DNA of 8,615 nucleotides from Dehalococcoidia bacterium (GTDB taxonomy: Bacteria; Chloroflexota; Dehalococcoidia; UBA2247), in contig JAGHDJ010000126.1 in the NCBI GenBank assembly GCA_021159955.1, forward strand, positions 1-8,615. The letters run 5' to 3'. The notes under the pieces are model-generated. The model saw only the letters and a list, made by a program, of their open reading frames with translations. It did not search any database and was not told the DNA's origin. Shown piece after piece: positions 6,342 through 8,615 of the stretch. Within the stretch, counting starts at the first letter, position 1; every line of letters starts with the position of its first letter. The translations under genes were made by a program, and so were the position numbers.

Positions 6342-6361
6342 ATCTCTTTCAAGTAAGAGCG

Positions 6362-6400
6362 AAAAAAGGCAACCATCACATGGTGAGACGGTTGCCTTTT
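6362..6400 (-). terminator. Intrinsic terminator of the groES-groEL operon
   Basis: On the minus strand, AAAAGGCAACC (6400-6390) pairs perfectly with GGTTGCCTTTT (6374-6364), and the run of six T continues to 6362. An inner TCAC/GTGA pairing (6376-6386) can extend the stem. The hairpin begins 21 nt after the groEL stop. The A-run on one side and T-run on the other make it potentially bidirectional, but no plus-strand gene needs it. Confidence 0.88.
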
Positions 6401-6420
6401 CACTCCATACAAGAGCAGGA

Positions 6421-8061
6421 TTACATCATTCCGCCCATGCCACCACCCATACCACCCATGCCACTCATATCAGGCATCGCTGGTTTGTTTTTTTCTGGAA
6501 TATCAGCAACCAGAGCTTCGGTGGACAGTATCACGTTAGCAACGCTGGCTCCATTCTGAAGTGCAGTGCGTACAACCTTCAGTGGGTCAATCACTCCACT
6601 CTTTATCATATCGCCATACTTATCCTTAGACGCATCATAACCAATGCCGGACTTGCTTGATTTAACCTTATCGATTACAACAGAGCCATCTTTCCCAGCA
6701 TTAGCTGCTATCCATCGAATGGGCTCTTCAACAGCCCTCTTGAGTATAGCAACCCCAACAGCTTCATCTCCCTCTGCCTCAACCTTATCCATAGCAGAAA
6801 GAGCATTGATTAATGCAACACCACCACCAGCTACTATACCTTCTTCTACAGCGGCACGGGTAGCAGAGAGAGCATCTTCCACACGAAGTTTCTTCTCTTT
6901 CAGCTCTATCTCAGTGGCAGCCCCTACTTTTATGATGGCTACGCCACCGGCTAATTTTGCCAATCTCTCCTGCAATTTCTCGCGGTCATAGTCAGAGCTT
7001 GTCTCTTCTATCTGAGCCCTTATCTGCTTCATCCGACCTTGAATATCAGCATTATCACCCTTGCCCTCAACGATGGTAGTGTTATCCTTATCAGACACTA
7101 CACGGCGAGCCCTACCAAGATCCTCAATAGTAACTGACTCAAGCTTACGCCCCATCTCCTCAGACACCACTGTCCCGCCGGTAAGTATCGCTATATCATT
7201 CAGCATTTCTTTGCGCCTGTCGCCAAAACCGGGGGCTTTAACTGCCAGACAATTGATGGTTCCTCTGAGCTTATTAACCACCAGAGTCGCCAGAGCTTCG
7301 CTATCCACATCCTCCGCCAGAATGAGCAAATTCTTCGACACCTTGAGTATCTTCTCAAGCGCGGGGAGAATATCACTAACGGCAGAGATTTTCTTGTCGG
7401 TTATGAGTATGTAGGGATCATCCAGAGACGATTCCATATGCTCGGAATCGGTGACGAAGTAAGGACTAATATAACCGCGGTCGAACTGCATTCCTTCGAC
7501 AAATTCGGTTTCAAATTCTATACCCTTAGACTCCTCAACAGTGATAACTCCATCCTTGCCTACCTTTTCCATCACATCGGCAATGAGGTTGCCAATTTCT
7601 TCATCTACGGCAGAGATAGAAGCTACCTGTGCAACCTGGCCTTTTCCTGCTACAGGAATAGCTACACTCTTGAGCTGCTCCACAATAGCCTCAACACCCT
7701 TTTCAACACCTGCCTTCAGAGCCGTTGGATCCGAACCGGCAGCGATGTTCTTGAAACCAGCAGAGACGATAGCCTGAGCCAGAATAGTAGAAGTAGTAGT
7801 TCCGTCACCCACCATATCATTGGTTTTAGTGGATGCCTCTTTAACCAGTTGCGCCCCCATATTTTCGAATGAGTCCTCGAGTTCGATCTCCTTAGCAATG
7901 GAGACGCCATCATTCACTGCCGAAGGGGCTCCCCATTTCTTGTCCAGCGCCACACAGTGCCCACAAGGTCCCAGGGTCACTTTAAGCGCATCAGCCAGAG
8001 CATCTACACCCACTTTCAAGGCGTGCCTGGCTTCTTCACCATAGATTATTTGCTTAGCCAC
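6421..8061 (-). CDS. groEL: 60-kDa chaperonin GroEL
   Basis: 546 residues, full length for group I chaperonins. Fourteen subunits form the double ring that folds proteins in an ATP-driven cycle with GroES, in the cytoplasm. Family landmarks are present: VTLGP of the nucleotide pocket (residues 28-32), NDGV with Asp51, GDGTTT with Asp86 (residues 85-90), [10 protein letters not shown] of the apical domain, [21 protein letters not shown] with the catalytic-type Asp, and the Gly/Met-rich tail ending [11 protein letters not shown]. The start is GTG 8061, with AAGGAGG (8072-8078) 10 nt upstream. It is the second gene of the operon, 42 nt after groES, and ends in a strong terminator. The odd point is the sequence CGHC at residues 33-36, immediately after VTLGP, where E. 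coli GroEL has KGRN. The only other cysteine noted is in [12 protein letters not shown]. Confidence 0.98.
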   Translation of the reverse strand: MAKQIIYGEEARHALKVGVDALADALKVTLGPCGHCVALDKKWGAPSAVNDGVSIAKEIELEDSFENMGAQLVKEASTKTNDMVGDGTTTSTILAQAIVSAGFKNIAAGSDPTALKAGVEKGVEAIVEQLKSVAIPVAGKGQVAQVASISAVDEEIGNLIADVMEKVGKDGVITVEESKGIEFETEFVEGMQFDRGYISPYFVTDSEHMESSLDDPYILITDKKISAVSDILPALEKILKVSKNLLILAEDVDSEALATLVVNKLRGTINCLAVKAPGFGDRRKEMLNDIAILTGGTVVSEEMGRKLESVTIEDLGRARRVVSDKDNTTIVEGKGDNADIQGRMKQIRAQIEETSSDYDREKLQERLAKLAGGVAIIKVGAATEIELKEKKLRVEDALSATRAAVEEGIVAGGGVALINALSAMDKVEAEGDEAVGVAILKRAVEEPIRWIAANAGKDGSVVIDKVKSSKSGIGYDASKDKYGDMIKSGVIDPLKVVRTALQNGASVANVILSTEALVADIPEKNKPAMPDMSGMGGMGGGMGGMM

Positions 8062-8071
8062 GTTTTTATTG

Positions 8072-8078
8072 CCTCCTT
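8072..8078 (-). promoter_or_regulatory. Shine-Dalgarno for the GTG start of groEL
   Basis: AAGGAGG on the minus strand, 10 nt before GTG 8061. It supports the non-ATG start, which also gives the expected MAKQIIYG N-terminus. Confidence 0.8.
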
Positions 8079-8103
8079 AAAATATAACTGCTGTCTTGTT
8101 TTA

Positions 8104-8409
8104 CTATTTACTCTTTTTAACTCTCTTGGCAAGAATGTCGCTCTCACGAAGAATCATCAGTTCGACACCTTCAATCTTTATCTCGGTGCCACCATACTTG
8201 GTATAGAGAACAACATCGCCATTCTTCACATCAAGCTTAATGCGCTTGCCGTCATCACCGATTTTACCCGGACCGACAGCCACTACCTTACCCTCCTGGG
8301 GCTTTTCCTTAGCCGTATCGGGCAATATAATGCCCCCTTTGGTCATGTCGTCCTGTACAATAGGTTCGACTACAACCCTATCACCCAGTGGTTCCAGTTT
8401 GATCGCCAT
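8104..8409 (-). CDS. groES: 10-kDa co-chaperonin GroES
   Basis: 101 residues. GroES forms a seven-subunit dome that caps the GroEL ring and closes the folding chamber. The N-terminus [16 protein letters not shown] is typical, as are the mobile loop (about residues 19-31, with GGIIL at 25-29 as the GroEL-binding tip), [20 protein letters not shown], and [19 protein letters not shown] of the core barrel. ATG 8409 is chosen over an in-frame ATG 42 nt upstream because AGGAGG (8415-8420) sits 5 nt before it and the protein then begins where the family does. The tail ends KRVKKSK. It is the first gene of the groE operon, downstream of a CIRCE operator, so HrcA repression and induction by heat or misfolded protein are expected. 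Confidence 0.98.
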   Translation of the reverse strand: MAIKLEPLGDRVVVEPIVQDDMTKGGIILPDTAKEKPQEGKVVAVGPGKIGDDGKRIKLDVKNGDVVLYTKYGGTEIKIEGVELMILRESDILAKRVKKSK

Positions 8410-8454
8410 TTTCTCCTCCTTCATTACGTTTGCGATTTCACTTCTTCGCATAAA

Positions 8455-8481
8455 TTAGCACTCTCACAACGAGAGTGCTAA
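8455..8481 (-). promoter_or_regulatory. CIRCE operator (HrcA-binding site)
   Basis: TTAGCACTC (8455-8463), 9-nt spacer, GAGTGCTAA (8473-8481): a perfect match to the CIRCE consensus. It lies just downstream of the predicted groES promoter and about 45 bp before the groES start, in the transcribed leader, where bound HrcA would block transcription. No hrcA gene is in the window. Confidence 0.97.
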
Positions 8482-8489
8482 TTGCTCAT

Positions 8490-8546
8490 CTATAATACCC
8501 CAGCAGACACTTTAATGCAACAATGAGTAGCTATATTCCCAGCAGA
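8490..8546. repeat. Imperfect direct repeat in the groE promoter region
   Basis: CTATAATACCCCAGCAGA (8490-8507) and CTATATTCCCAGCAGA (8531-8546) share CCCAGCAGA exactly and a CTATA start, differing in between by a 2-nt length change. The unit spans the proximal -10 box. Confidence 0.45.
8492..8520 (-). promoter_or_regulatory. Promoter of the groES-groEL operon
   Basis: On the minus strand, TTGCAT (8515-8520), 17-nt spacer, TATTAT (8492-8497). The -10 box matches five of six and the -35 four of six consensus bases, with ideal spacing, as for a housekeeping sigma factor. Transcription would start near 8485, immediately before CIRCE. Confidence 0.75.
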
Positions 8547-8557
8547 TGAGCTGCCAA
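8530..8557 (-). promoter_or_regulatory. Possible second, upstream groE promoter
   Basis: On the minus strand, TTGGCA (8552-8557), 16-nt spacer, TATAGC (8530-8535). The segment TCTGCTGGGAATATAG around this -10 is an imperfect copy of TCTGCTGGGGTATTATAG around the proximal -10 box, about 40 bp away. The -10 box matches only four of six, so this is tentative. The remaining bases to 8615 show no gene or clear signal. Confidence 0.3.
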
Positions 8558-8615
8558 GAGGAAGTCTCAGCGGTTCCTTACTCCCTCTTACTCTCTATAT
8601 GGCTATTTATCATAC

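Noticed and set aside
8410..8451. N-terminal 14-residue extension of GroES
   Set aside because: AGGAGG 5 nt before ATG 8409 and the normal family N-terminus show that the internal ATG is used. The extension would also cover the ribosome site.
7438..8481. Long plus-strand open frames opposite groEL and groES (144 and 174 codons)
   Set aside because: They are antisense frames of strongly conserved genes and lack ribosome sites and recognisable domains.
1..8615. CRISPR array, insertion sequence, tRNA or rRNA
   Set aside because: I saw no regularly spaced repeats, transposase or integrase coding sequence, terminal inverted repeats or recognisable cloverleaf or rRNA sequence. Intergenic gaps are short and explained by promoters and terminators.

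Overview
This window looks like an ordinary chromosomal stretch of a bacterium of moderate GC content. The likely source is the phylum Chloroflexota, class Dehalococcoidia or close to it. I infer this from the overall look of the GroEL protein and from the mix of conserved but poorly characterised genes; no rRNA or tRNA gene is present to settle it. I saw no mobile element, CRISPR array, tRNA or rRNA.

Layout from left to right. (1) Positions 1-1793, plus strand: a two-gene envelope-type unit. The first gene is cut by the window edge and encodes a helical/coiled-coil region followed by a beta-sandwich, carbohydrate-binding-like domain. It overlaps by ATGA a lipoprotein with a Thr/Pro linker and a possible OB-fold domain. 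(2) Positions 1881-2627, minus strand: a YbjQ/UPF0145 protein and a two-helix membrane protein, again joined by an ATGA overlap. They are preceded by a candidate 31-codon leader ORF whose stop codon lies in an 11-bp perfect inverted repeat, with a plausible promoter upstream. (3) Positions 2677-3498, plus strand: a metal-dependent cyclase/hydrolase (kynurenine-formamidase-like superfamily) with its own promoter. (4) Positions 3510-4886, plus strand: an M16 zinc peptidase with a complete HxxEH-76-E site. (5) Positions 4895-6320, minus strand: two unrecognised soluble proteins in a probable operon. (6) Positions 6362-8557, minus strand: the groES-groEL heat-shock operon with a consensus CIRCE operator, a well-spaced promoter, possibly a second upstream promoter, and a strong intrinsic terminator.

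The groE unit is the firmest functional call: GroES caps GroEL, and HrcA presumably represses both through CIRCE. The other units are short transcription units that do not obviously share a pathway. Four start codons are better placed internally than at the longest possible start, or rest on Shine-Dalgarno evidence: the two-helix protein at 2404, the cyclase at 2743, GroES at 8409, and the GTG of GroEL at 8061.

The most unusual observations are a CGHC motif (as in protein disulfide isomerases) in the GroEL nucleotide-pocket loop where K-G-R-N is usual, the leader-ORF/hairpin arrangement in front of the membrane protein-YbjQ pair, and the unrecognised two-gene operon downstream of groEL. I do not see strong evidence of a wholly new multi-gene system.
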